Assembly: GCA_914767715.1 (NCBI GenBank)
Contig: OU612069.1
Coordinates: 22,007,387 to 22,071,386 of the forward strand
Direction of reading: 5' to 3'
Source of the DNA: Membranipora membranacea
Taxonomy: Eukaryota > Bryozoa > Gymnolaemata > Cheilostomatida > Membraniporidae
DNA length: 64,000 nucleotides
Positions 53,601 to 63,377 of the stretch are shown in pieces (position 1 is the first letter of the stretch; every line of letters begins with the position of its first letter). The translations under genes were made by a program, and so were the position numbers. The notes below the pieces were generated by a model. The model was not told the DNA's origin. It did no database searches and saw only the letters and a list, made by a program, of their open reading frames with translations.

Positions 53601-55204
53601 ATATCAGTATGAATCTTACTAGAACCACTGGTGTCAGCGTGCACCACTAGCTGCTGTTCTCCATAAACGTCGTGATTTTTTTGGATGAAGAACCAATAAA
53701 GTCACCACAACGATAGCAATTGAAGGAAAAACTTTTGATAGAGCCATCCTTGTACAACTAGGTGAAATCAACAACTGCGCTCTGACATTGAGTAGGTCAG
53801 TCTTAATGTATTAGATAAGATAGTAGCAAAACCGGTTTCTCTGTGCCGAGCGTTATGTTAATTGACACCTGCCAAATATTTTTATCAACTCAAATATGTT
53901 TGAATGCTGATAACAACTGTATATTATGTAAATATTACTATAGATTTGCAAATGAGATTTGCTCCATTGGAGTGAAGATATATATTGTCAGTGTGTGTTT
54001 TATATTCCCCAACAACAAACACAGGAAGCTAAGTGAATTTGGTATGGAATAACAAATCGACAATGCCCACTTGATTGGACTCAAAGGCGCCACCAATGGG
54101 GCATTTCCCACCTAGCTAATGTGCTAACCAAAGCCACTATGTCACCATATGATCAAGTCTGTTGGTGTCAACTGATTATGAAGAATGAAAAATCAAACTA
54201 TTGTCCAATGGGTCGTTCGGTCTTGTGAACAATGTTTGCTTGGTTCCTTTGACAACTCTCCATTTTTCAAACCTGATAAAAAATTGTCTTAAACATTAGC
54301 GCATAGATCGCTATTCCATACCTGTGCAGGTTTCACCATTGCCTGTAAAGCCAGTTTCACACCTGCATGTATAAGATCCTATAGTGTTTGTACACTCTGC
54401 ATTGGAGTCACAGCCATTGTTACCCATACACTCATTAATATCTGGGGGAGAGAAAATAATTTATAATTATTATCAGAGATATACTTTTACAGTTCAGTGC
54501 ATTCATTTCAACATTCATGATCAAAGGGAAAGTAAAATGTTTTTCGGCTCACAAGGTGCTATCCCTGAATAAATTGAAGTGCATCATTGATGAGGTGCTT
54601 TGGTGTGCTGGCTGAGATAAATTGCTCCTACAGTTCCATCCTGCCCGAGAAAATTTGGGAATTTCGGTTGCCATCAGCCATTGAAGACCATCCATAAGAC
54701 TGACCTCAATTATCTCATGTAAAACGGAAATGAGAGTTGTTGCCAGATTCAAATTATATATTAGGTACGCTGAAAAACTAATGTCAAGCAAAAATTCTCT
54801 CCTTTAGGATTGAGAAGAGACAACTCTTATTCTAATAGTTAGTGCACAATTATAAACGATATTATGTATGTATGTACAAAGCAAGATCCACTGCCAATAT
54901 TATCCTTGACATCACAAAGTTACCCTTCCTTTTAAAGCCTGCTTTCCGATTACATTATCAGTGAAATTCCAATTTGTCGGTTTGAGTGAAAATAAAAACA
55001 GGATAGAATACATCGTGTGGTTGTCAAGAATCCACATGTGTGTAAATTTCGATAATCAACGTATTGCATTACCCACCATACCTTCACAGTGAGTTCCATT
55101 GCCCGCGTAGCCTGTGTAACAATCACAGGTGTAGCTTCCATGCATGTTGGTGCAGTAATCATTCGGGTCACAGTCATTTTTTCCAGTTGCACACTCATCG
55201 ATGT
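36748..55204 (-). CDS. secreted multi-EGF protein gene (22 intact EGF exons plus C-terminal domain)
   Basis: EGF exons, in transcript order: 55204-55082, 54441-54322, 52003-51884, 51353-51234, 50941-50822, 50527-50408, 50216-50097, 49780-49661, 48288-48169, 47650-47528, 47348-47226, 46620-46501, 46339-46220, 45688-45569, 45383-45264, 44349-44230, 43286-43167, 42941-42822, 41862-41743, 41471-41352, 40821-40702, 40434-40315. Each is 120 or 123 bp, phase 1-1, and encodes one calcium-binding EGF module (D-[IV]-[DN]-E-C, then C-x-N-T-x-GSYTC). The C-terminal exons are 38621-38430, 38004-37864, 37407-37209 and 36856-36748. A signal-peptide exon was not fixed; candidates are 57900-57774 or further upstream. 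Such proteins are usually extracellular matrix or receptor ectodomains. Which exons join in vivo, and whether this is one gene, is inference. Confidence 0.75.
38123..38272 (-). repeat. possible tRNA-derived SINE fragment
   Basis: On the minus strand the segment from about 38272 reads cagagttggttaagagcac, an A-box-like tRNA head, followed by cctgccctttaatgcgc. No B box of good quality follows, so it is a fragment or chance similarity. Confidence 0.3.
38938..39015 (-). pseudogene. decayed EGF exon
   Basis: Encodes recognisable EGF residues ([23 protein letters not shown]) but has lost the third and later cysteines and has no usable donor. It lies just right of the transcript's C-terminal exons and directly beside the foldback element. 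Confidence 0.7.
39066..40199. mobile_element. 1.13-kb foldback (fully palindromic) transposon
   Basis: Starts ggtagagacacgggggtcag and ends with its complement at 40199. The entire element is one imperfect inverted repeat with its centre near 39568: outer arms, an inner block (ttttgtaagttatcacat...) and the core all match in reverse complement. The right arm carries extra sequence. No transposase frame of useful size is present. No clear target duplication was seen (flanks ttctc and ttaag). Confidence 0.8.
40858..41172 (+). repeat. inverted repeat pair, left member
   Basis: Reverse complement of 42195-42513 with moderate divergence. Shared blocks include gggcaaccagggtt, cagattgcaccttctgcat, catccatcaggtactcaaac, gagcagtttcctgttcctgt and ggaacctccccgaaact. 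It lies in the EGF intron between exons 40702 and 41352. Confidence 0.75.
42195..42513 (-). repeat. inverted repeat pair, right member
   Basis: Opposite-orientation copy of 40858-41172, in the intron between EGF exons 41743 and 42822. Read on the minus strand it is open for 91 codons, but the other copy is not equally open, so it is more likely a transposon remnant than a gene. Confidence 0.75.
43436..43545 (-). pseudogene. EGF exon relic with in-frame stop
   Basis: Minus strand reads LDIGSH, a TAA, then [19 protein letters not shown] and TGYMT. The Cys spacing is still EGF-like, but the stop interrupts the first loop and the final cysteine is missing. Confidence 0.7.
44230..44349 (-). CDS. 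EGF exon lacking the sixth cysteine
   Basis: Length, phase and calcium-binding start ([12 protein letters not shown]) are normal and both splice sites look intact. The last loop reads GNGTRYTG instead of the usual GNGTHCTG, so the cysteine that closes the third disulfide is replaced by tyrosine. The module would have an unpaired cysteine. It may be an early stage of exon decay. Confidence 0.75.
44438..44510 (-). pseudogene. truncated EGF exon relic
   Basis: Acceptor side and first half ([25 protein letters not shown]) are preserved. The second half is replaced by unrelated sequence and there is no donor. Confidence 0.7.
45361..45500. repeat. 140-bp segmental duplicate, copy 1
   Basis: Nearly identical (about three differences) to 51981-52120. 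It covers the 5' end of an EGF exon plus intron, ending at gtattgtccac. Confidence 0.85.
46005..46107 (-). pseudogene. EGF exon missing its 5' end
   Basis: Reads [33 protein letters not shown], followed by a donor (gtgag). The D-[IV]-[DN]-E-C start and acceptor are replaced by unrelated sequence, so it cannot be spliced in normally. Confidence 0.7.
48421..48458 (-). pseudogene. EGF exon stub
   Basis: Only the acceptor and [14 protein letters not shown] remain. The remainder is lost. The LINE fragment lies immediately beyond on the acceptor side. Confidence 0.65.
48489..49045 (+). mobile_element. non-LTR retrotransposon fragment (RT C-terminal region)
   Basis: The + strand encodes [54 protein letters not shown], then after frameshifts WMDT and [14 protein letters not shown]. 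This is the characteristic region after the reverse-transcriptase core of RTE-like and related LINEs (W[13 protein letters not shown], YxSExW). It is 5'-truncated and frameshifted, so inactive. Confidence 0.8.
49170..49515 (+). repeat. dispersed repeat, copy 2, with internal inverted ends
   Basis: Related to 28838-29125. Within it, tttttgtctataactcgttc...gattttgag at about 49295-49345 and its complement at about 49450-49500 form an inverted pair, suggesting a MITE. Confidence 0.6.
49897..49920 (-). pseudogene. tiny EGF exon fragment
   Basis: Only the donor side of an EGF exon (GTHCTG followed by gtagg) survives, between intact exons 49661 and 50097. Confidence 0.45.
51556..51640 (-). pseudogene. 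EGF exon relic with stops
   Basis: [14 protein letters not shown] is followed by a stop where intact exons read [10 protein letters not shown] donor-like end (catac) remains at the 3' side. Confidence 0.65.
51981..52120. repeat. 140-bp segmental duplicate, copy 2, ending at a junction
   Basis: Matches 45361-45500. At 52121 similarity switches abruptly to the block at 54432 onward, marking a recombination junction. Confidence 0.85.
52245..54147. repeat. segmental duplication, copy A (about 1.9 kb)
   Basis: Matches 55333-55445 plus 56552-58307 in the same orientation at high identity. It contains the small secreted-protein gene copy A. In copy B the sequence is interrupted by about 1.1 kb of unrelated DNA. 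Confidence 0.85.
53259..53747 (-). pseudogene. small secreted protein gene, copy A (frameshift in exon 1)
   Basis: Exon 1 (53747-53620) begins [20 protein letters not shown], a signal peptide. Exon 2 (53413-53259) encodes [18 protein letters not shown] and [19 protein letters not shown], then a stop. Splice sites are intact (gtaag, ttcag), but a 7-T run at about 53676-53682 has one base more than the corresponding position in copy B. The summed exon length is 283, one over a whole number of codons. Product unknown. Confidence 0.65.
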
Positions 55205-55332
55205 CTGCAAAGAGCAAAAATGTGTAAGTGCCAGGGACCGGTGTAGTGTAGGAGCATCTTGCAATAATATTGTAAACCATCCGGCGGTCACTTTACAATA
55301 GTTCAGAACACAATAACATATCCATTGTTAGC

Positions 55333-55445
55333 AGTCCCTTGCTGAGTCATCCCCCCCCCTCCCCCGAATGTATCACGATGGCTAAACTCACTTCATGGCA
55401 AACACTTTCATCCCCAGTCACCTAGTTGGAGAGATGTTGTTTGCC
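55333..55445. repeat. segmental duplication, copy B, left piece
   Basis: Corresponds to about 52245-52345 (C-run, then ggctaaactcacttcatggc and caaacactttcatcccc). Confidence 0.8.
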
Positions 55446-56551
55446 AATGATAGTGCTTTTGTTGCTCACAGTGAGCAAGATAAACAGCTTATGCTGCCGT
55501 AGTCTGAGCCCCCAGACTTTTGCCCTTCCCTGACGGCCCCTCGGCGAGAGGGCCGCTGCTACCCAATGCGGCCTAAAGACAAACTGCAAGAGACATACAT
55601 GAACCTCACTTCTCTAGCAAAAACTGTCTGGGCATTGCACGAGCAGTCGAGGAATATCTTTTGGAAGGCTCCAGCTGAGGCTGTGTTACAACATGAATGT
55701 CTACCAGTTTCGATCAGAGCTGTGGTGCTGTCAAGCGTCCTCTACTGAGCTAGAAGCGTGACAATTTACGCAAATGCCTACATGATGAAACGACCGAGAG
55801 CTAGGTTGAACCTGAAAGATGAGTAGGCAATGAGCACAGAAAAGAGCATGATTGACTCCCAAAGCAGTTGCTGTACACACGACTCTGGGAGGGAAAAAAA
55901 TCAGGGGTAACTCAAACACAGAACGTAATCTGAAATCCTGGCAGACCACTACAGAAAAAAAAAAGAGTTAAACAAACCTGACCACTACAAACACTTTTAA
56001 ATCTCACCACTGTATTTCAGCGAGCAATTGTAGGAGGATAGATTTAGCGCAATACATACTACTTCTTCAATCGTAAAATTTGCCGGTCCATAAATTCTTT
56101 TAAAGTCCATCTCCAAATCCCTTTCATACTATAAAATATTTGAAGAGGATACAGTGCTCTGTAGCCTACAGTGGTAATGATCTGAAACTGAACTAGCCAA
56201 GCCAATAGGTGTGTCACGTATGAAAGATATGAGATTTTCTGCTGACAGTTTTCCAGGTACTTTTGATATACTGAAAATTGCACCTTCAACAAAAAGTTTT
56301 ATACCTGTGCAGTTGAACTGGTTGCATGGTAGGGTGTCCCTTAAATATGATACATGTCCGATATATAATCTCCACTCTGTTTAGTTCAACTATAGAATTT
56401 GATAATTGACTAGTGAAGTGGTGTTCAAACCCAAGAATCACTTTTCAACGAGTGGCCATAAAAGATTATACTGTGTACTTACATATATCTCGATATATCG
56501 TTTGTATGGTTCATGTTCTGATTCTGTTGACTGAATAACATCTGGCACAAT
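55446..56551. other. 1.1-kb insertion splitting duplication copy B
   Basis: Absent from copy A. GC-richer at its left side. A 60-codon frame (55566-55748, +) has no recognised domain. No terminal repeats were detected. Probably a mobile insertion or the product of a later rearrangement. Confidence 0.5.
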
Positions 56552-58307
56552 GTTGAGTTGGTAGTGACGGATAAAGAAAAACCCTAAAATGGACAGATAA
56601 TCAATAAATAATACCACTGGCTTGTATACAAAGAAACTGACAGTGGTAGTGTTACTTCCAGACGTGCCAGAATTAATTTTAAAGCTATTCCAACTTTACA
56701 AGCGATTCATGATGCTGATTTGGTTGGTAGTGAGAAGCTTCAAAAGCAGAAGATCATTTGTATCTGCTTTTAAAGATTGTAGTGCTAAAGCTCTGCCCAG
56801 CACCTACTGCTACAAGATTTAAATGTTTGAGGACTTTAACTAACAATTTAAAATTGTATAGAAAATAATGCCAAATGTTAAAACAGCCACACCCAAAATA
56901 TAAAAAAATTGATTTTATTTAGCACTAAAGAAACCACTCTGATGAACTTGCAATTTGACATTGTACAATGTATATATCACTGGAAACTATCAACAAAGTC
57001 TGACAACCGTTTGTGCTTATAATACCTAGTTCCCAGGGACGAATTACTGCATACCCCTGAATATCCCTAATAGCAGTTTCAGTTAGTCAGTTAGTAGCTG
57101 ATGTGTATATTGATGTGTGCTTGCATATTGAAATATACACAGGAGTTCCAATCATTCACTGTTGCAGTCCTAGACAGTCAGGTTATTGAGCATTTGATTA
57201 TCTCTTGCACAAAAACTTTTAACTTGGCCTTCATAACTACTAGAATCCCTATGTCACTGTATCACCAACATTACATACTCATTTATCTCTGTCATTATCC
57301 ACATAATGGAAATACCTTAATTTGCATTGAATAGCAGGGAAAGACTGCCCGTACAAAATCTACTGAACTATGTTTCTGATCTATGGCACAATAAGTGTTA
57401 TATGTGCTTCTACACTTTGAGCTTAGAAGGGACTGAGCAGACACCCCACCACCAGTACCCTAAGTGAACTCTGTTTTGTTAAGGAGTTTCATTGCATCTG
57501 ATGCTGCCTCAATAATCACATCTGTTTTGAAGTCGGAGTCCCCAAAGACAATGAGATCCTGATTTATGATTTGTACCTCTTTTATCACACTGCATAGGCA
57601 ATTTATATATAGGTGATCATCGTCAGGAGCAGTACAGTATTAAGATTAAACAAGGAAATATGTATCCATGAAACAATATAATATGATATAATACAATATA
57701 ATATAATCACTCTAGGATGGAAGCCTAAATTGTAACAAGGTCATATATAAATATATATCAGTATGAATCTTACTAGAACCACTGGTGTCAGCGTGCATCA
57801 CTAGCTGCTGTTCTCCATAAACATCGTGAGTGTTTGGATGAAGAACCAATATAGTCACCACAACGATAGAAATTGAAGGAAAAACCTTTGATAGAGCCAT
57901 CCTTCTTCAACTAGGTGAACTCAACAACTGCGCTCTGACATTGAGTTGGTCAGTCTTAATGTATTAGATAAGATAGTAGCAAAACCGGTTTCTCTGTGCC
58001 GAGCGTTATGTTAATTGACACCTGCCAAATATTTTTATCAACTCAAATTTGTTTGAATGCTGATAACAACTGTATATTATGTAAATAATACAATAGATTT
58101 GCAAGTGAAATTTGCTCCATTGAAGTAAAGATATAAATATATATATTGCTAGTGTGTGTTTTATATTCCCCAACAACAAACACAGGAAGCTAAGTGCATT
58201 CGGAATGGAATAACAAATCGACAATGCCCGCTTGATCGGACTCAAAGGCGCCACCGATGGGCATTTCGCACCTAGCTAATGTACTAACCAATACCACTAT
58301 TTCACCA
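56552..58307. repeat. segmental duplication, copy B, main piece
   Basis: High-identity direct copy of about 52350-54147, including a 77-codon frame on + at 57101-57334 paired with 52901-53134, and the second copy of the secreted-protein gene. Confidence 0.85.
57460..57900 (-). pseudogene. small secreted protein gene, copy B (exon 2 acceptor deleted)
   Basis: Exon 1 (57900-57774) is intact: [20 protein letters not shown], then [20 protein letters not shown] and a phase-1 gtaag donor. Exon 2 survives from about 57582 to the stop at 57460, but about 40 bases including the splice acceptor and its first codons are deleted relative to copy A. Because the exon 1 donor is phase 1, it could instead supply a signal peptide to downstream phase-1 EGF exons on the same strand. 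Confidence 0.6.
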
Positions 58308-59601
58308 GTTCAAAAATAATGAATTTAACGATGACACAAAAGCCTAATGAAAATATTTGTGCTTTTAGAAGACTTGATCTAGGAAAGTAGAAACTCAGAA
58401 ACAGATTGCTTTTTGAGTCAACTTAGATATTGATTTGAGAATTTGTAGGCCAAAGGATGATTGTATTCAAATGAGTTTCACAAAACATAGTAGTTGTTAC
58501 GTAATTTTTCGCTAAAAAAGATTTTGATTTGAGGCAGAATGTAAAATTTGGCTTATGTACCTGTATGAGAAAATTGATTTAAGCGTTCAATAGAACAACC
58601 CATAATTTGCAGTAAATCCTGTACACAGTTAAGAACAACTGTGTTATCAAGTGATTGTCAATGTGTTCCCAATACTGTTGGTGTAATAAGTGGTCTAAAA
58701 CCTCAAGGATGCAGTGTTTGCAGATAATGTGGATATGTATTGTTAAACAAATTCAGATTCTTGAATGAACTCTGCAGATACTGATATTGCAGGGCTATCT
58801 TAGGAGTGACCAATAGTAAGTAACAAGTTTAGATTAGTGGTGATTGTTCCTTACTGATCTGCTAAGGTTTCTACAAATATCACAGCCTAATTCGTTTGCT
58901 CTGGTTAGAGATTCAAAGACTCATTTTGACTTTTTTGATGAATACCTGCTAAAATAAGAATTTGGAGAAACATGATTACTTTATATCCGTGGTTTGCAAT
59001 GTTATGGACGACAAATTGAACCAATTTATCTTTTGCCACCCCTTTACCATGGGCAGCGCCATGAAAGATATGATCTTCAAAGTTTCAGCTTCCCCCTCCT
59101 TTCCGGAAGTATCGTTTCTGTTTTCCTCTTCCGAATTTTCACAGAAGAGAAAATATAGCTCTTTAAATTCATTATTTTTGGATGGTGACCAACACAAATG
59201 CACAAAACTGTGAAAAAATCAGATGGTAGATGGCATTATTTCATTGGTTCTGATGAGCCCAAATCTAATGCATCCGTAAAAGCTCACACTGAATCGGCAT
59301 GTATGCTCATCCTGGAGGAATAAAGTATCTGTTGTATCTTTGATAATATATATAAGACCTGGTGATTGCTGGGTTTCTGTTTCTGTTTCTGGGGCTGTGA
59401 AACTTTTTCTCCTTCGTTCTTAAATTACCTTTCGGTATTTTGGGAATTTTAGTAAGCAATTGAATGCGAACTTCTGATTTGTTTGAACCAAATTTAATTT
59501 ATAAGTCAATGTAGTGGCAGACAGGGAAAGGACACCAGTATTCACAGTTTATTAAACAGGAAAAAAGTTATTATAATCTTTGTTAATTTGACAAAACTTA
59601 C
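58308..59601. other. intergenic, nothing firmly recognised
   Basis: Overlapping frames at 58962-59213 (+) and 59203-58976 (-) are both open but lack convincing splice sites or domains. The remainder is AT-rich. Confidence 0.35.
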
Positions 59602-59709
59602 CACTGCTAGTAAAATGGTTGGCTGTCAACGGAGGGATAGCAGGACCTTCAAACTCGCTAGGAGTAATATTATTCTTCTGCTCCTTGTCCTCAACCTTGC
59701 GCTCGCAAT
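59602..59709 (-). CDS. candidate phase 1-1 exon upstream of the EGF array
   Basis: 108 bp between an AG acceptor (ctacag) and a gtaagt donor. It encodes DCERKVEDKEQKNNITPSEF, then EGPAIPPLTANHFTSSG. Hydrophilic, with one N-glycosylation motif (NNIT). Phase 1 at both ends matches the EGF exons on the same strand, so it could be an N-terminal exon of that gene. No family recognised. Confidence 0.45.
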
Positions 59710-61647
59710 CTGTAGAAAGTTTGGATGGAGAATGAAAACATCTCAAACTCACTTCTTTAGTATAGCTATTCAGAGGGTGAATCAACATGTGACAAACTGT
59801 CTGTCTAGGTTGTATATCAATGTTTGGTTTATGCAGTTTAAGTTATACTTAAACCAACAATCCAATTCAACATTGTTTAACAAAGACCAAGAATAAATTA
59901 AATATCATGTGGATGTGAAATTTGTGACAGGTGAGTCATAACAGAGTAAGCTTGATCGGGACCCACATAAATAGATAAACATTTAGTTGAATTTCATAGA
60001 AGAGTCCATCATAGATACTAAGTAATACTCTCTTGTATCAATGATCATCCTATTTTCACATCAAGATTGTGTAAAACGACACAAGCAAATATACCTCGTA
60101 CTTCGTCGATGGCACAGGCAGTGAATTTCACATGTCACTGCCACATCAACAGTTCATTGATTACAAGAGTATATTAAAAATTGGGCGGCGGCACACATCG
60201 CTCATTGATCACAAAAAAATGGAGAAGGCAAAACAAATATGATGTATATGATGCAAATTATTTGAAATTCATCGTCCAATCAAGAATATAAATTGTGCGA
60301 AGCCTTAGAAATAGCAATAAAATATTCCAAAGTTTACACCACCAATAGAATGTTGGATGACCACAGACTGTGTTGGTGTAACTATCTAGCATCACTCATC
60401 TAGCAAAAGCATGCTGTTGACAATACCTTTGCTGTCTCCACTGCTCATGACATTTCTACTACAGTTACAGAAGACATAATCGTTGTTCCCTGTGGAATGC
60501 CAGTTATACCTGGCTTATGTCTATGTATCTGAATGTGTGTCTTATTTAGACCTTTGCTTTATGAACAACAATCTGAAATATGAATTTAGTGTTGAAATGT
60601 TTTTATCAACTCATTCATCATTGTCATATAAGAGTATCTCTACCTGCCTATAAATCATTTGCCAGTTATCAGATGAATTATAACATATTATGATCAATCC
60701 CAATGTAAACATGACCTGTGAGCCAGTTCTCATCAAGACATTGCATTTGATGATCATTTTGTAATGGTAATACGGGGATTTGCCTGCTTATACTCAAAAA
60801 GGAGATAAAACCTGCAATTACCCAATAATTACCCCCAAAATTTTAAATCTTTTATATCTCTTCAATTTTGAGCCTAACATCGATGTAAGAAAAAACTGTA
60901 ACTGTAACTGGCATATCTCCATTTAAAATATTCTTTGCGGGCAAAATAACCAAAGCAGCTTTTATTGCAATAATTTTTTACTGTGGCCCAAGGTCAAACA
61001 CATAAAAATCATTGTCTTGAGCCTAATAGCGAATGTGAAGTCAAGTTAAAACGCAGGTGATGCTGGATGAAATTAATGAACAACTCTGAGGGATATAACC
61101 ATGTCAAGCATGTTACATTTCATTAAAGCATTGGCGGTGAATGCATGATTTTGAGGGTTGTGTTTACTGAATTTCTTTCATTTCTGATTTTCACACAATC
61201 GACGATTGAAATGACCTTCTCCTTTTAGCCAGTTGGATTCTCTATATTGTAGCTCTCAATAATATGTGATGGCTAATTGAAATAATTCCTCACATATACA
61301 AACAAAACATTGTTTATAGACCGAGGGATGAACTTATCGTCACTTTATATCATTAACATATTATCAAATGGAACATTTCAACACATTTTAATTGATTGTT
61401 ACCGGCTTGGCATTCTGTAATTCAGACCCCCACTTCCTTACACATGGAACTGAGGGTTACTACAACTAAATAAGGGCATTGTGAGCTTTGTTCTTCAGGT
61501 GGTGCGTGCGTAGGTGTGAAAGATTAGATCATACATAATATGTGTACAACCAGGCATCCTGCAGCAGACGTAATCAAACATGTCACATGATTATAAGCTG
61601 GCCAATCATTTCCAATCTGGAATCATCTATCACCATCATCAATAATA
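59710..61647. other. intergenic, nothing recognised
   Basis: About 1.9 kb with short chance frames only and no repeat structure I could define. Confidence 0.4.
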
Positions 61648-61680
61648 ATATATAATATAAGTCATCTTGCTCTCAGAGTC
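61648..61680 (+). promoter_or_regulatory. core promoter (TATA and initiator) of the EMI-like gene
   Basis: TATATAATATAA at about 61649-61660 is followed 15-20 bases later by an initiator-like tctcagagtcact. A leader exon ends at the donor 61723/61724 (aag, gtaagc), and its acceptor (accag) precedes the coding exon at 61906. Confidence 0.55.
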
Positions 61681-61723
61681 ACTAGAGCATTCATAGGCAA
61701 CAAAAGATACCAAAGGGAGTAAG
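61675..61723 (+). other. 5' UTR exon of the EMI-like gene
   Basis: Leader from the inferred start to the gtaagc donor. It is joined to the acceptor ending at 61905, ten bases before the ATG. The exact 5' end is inferred. Confidence 0.45.
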
Positions 61724-61915
61724 GTAAGCATCACGATATGTGTGTCACCACGTTTTTTTTCAATCAGAAGACTTGTAAACTATATTAATACCATGCTTAA
61801 GTGGCAGTTTAGCTGTATTTTAGTTCCCTCTTTCATGTAGCAAGTCATTTATCCAGAACTATTTTTTTCTATTTCATAAGAACCAATTGTTGTTGTATTT
61901 ACCAGGACAGAGAAG

Positions 61916-63377
61916 ATGCGGATATTGGTCATTCTCACCGTACTGCTAATAATATCAATAGGAGGCGCAGCTATAGGAGAGAGCATCGGGGAGCCTATTG
62001 GGGAGTCTATTGGTACTGAGGCTAATGTTATCATCAATTATAATTCTGGTGGTTCCGGTTCTCAAACTGCAGGGTCCCATGAAGACCCCCCTCTGTTTAT
62101 ACCTGCCGAGCCACTCAAGCTGTAAGTAATATTGAGCGTTGGACCATATAATGTGAAAGTTTGTAAGTTTCAGAAGATAATATCATTCAAGATAGAATTG
62201 TGTGCACTCAGCAGGTACATCTGAACGTTGATGGTTCTATTATTCTTCAGGTTGACTGGGTGGTGCTGTGGTACAGGGCCGTATAATGTTAGTACAGTGG
62301 AACACTACGTTAAGAGTTTCTCAATGTATACCAGCATTTCCAAGGCAGCTATCCTTTCACGAGTGACTTTCACTTGTCCTGGTATATTGTACCCGAACAG
62401 AAAAACTGAAGCAGAGTGCTACATTTACACGCAACGATATTAGTAAGTGCAGACTTAGCACATAACTAACATTGCACAAAATCATGCTAACATTTTAAAA
62501 CTGGTCACATTCAAAGTTGGATGCAAACAACACAAGATACTGATATATTTGTTCAATCTATTTATTATTGAATTTTATGATTTTCACTGATATTTTATAA
62601 TTTCATTGGCAACCGAAATCATTTCATAAAAAAATGTTTTGCAGTCTTTGCCAGAAAAAAAAAAGAAACAAAAGTAAAAAATATATTTTAGTAGAATGTC
62701 ATTACCGTTGTTGATCAAGTTGATGTCATATTATAATTGCCGTTTTTACAGCTTCCAGACAAAGCTGATTACCCAGAATTACCACAGGACAGTAACCCGC
62801 GAGTATGCGTGTAAAGATGATGTACATGTGTGCTGCCCTGACTACATCAGCTACCGGGACTCGTGTGTCAGTAAGTGCTTTGATATCTTCATGTATAGGG
62901 ATGGGATAGGAGTAGAGTTTGTAACAGTCTCTGAAAAGAGAAGTATGGTGTTTCGACAGAGCTAAAAGTTGAGTCAATGATTAATTGCTAATGTTACGTA
63001 GATACGAATGAAAATATGAAAAATAATATGTCTCATACCACAAAGTTCATAAACTTCATAGCCTTTGCTCGGTAGCAGTTACTACGAAGGCTCACTCTAG
63101 TTCCTATATGGTTTGTATATTTGAAAATATACTTTGGTAAATTGTCTGGAGGTTCTGGAAACCTTTAGTCAACTCGAAATATTGTAGCTGGAAAGATAAA
63201 CAAAGTTTGATATTTACAAGTAGCGCATTCTGGTACAAAACAGAGCTATAAGAAACACTCAATCAATACCCCAGATTCCCAGTCAATGTTTTGCATTTGT
63301 TTTCAGCTCAGAGCGAGTGTGATAGACAAAACAAGATGAGAGAAAGGCAGGGACTGCCAGCTGACTGTGGATTATAG
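61916..63377 (+). CDS. secreted EMI-like cysteine-rich protein (195 aa, four exons)
   Basis: Exons 61916-62121, 62251-62442, 62752-62870 and 63307-63377 total 588 nt, exactly 196 codons, with GT-AG junctions throughout. The product starts with a signal peptide (MRILVILTVLLIISIGGA), then an IGESIGEPIGESIG repeat and an acidic linker. The cysteine-rich domain begins GWCCGTGPYNV and includes SRVTFTCPG, YTQRYYFQTKLI, TVTREYACKDD and VCCPDYISYRDSCV. The hydrophobic-aromatic pattern ending in CC-P-x-Y resembles EMI domains of extracellular matrix proteins. The protein ends shortly after, with two more cysteines. Secreted matrix or defence roles are possible; not determined. Confidence 0.8.

Noticed and set aside
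58962-59213. 83-codon + frame overlapping a 75-codon - frame
   Set aside because: Both strands open; no convincing splice sites or family resemblance.
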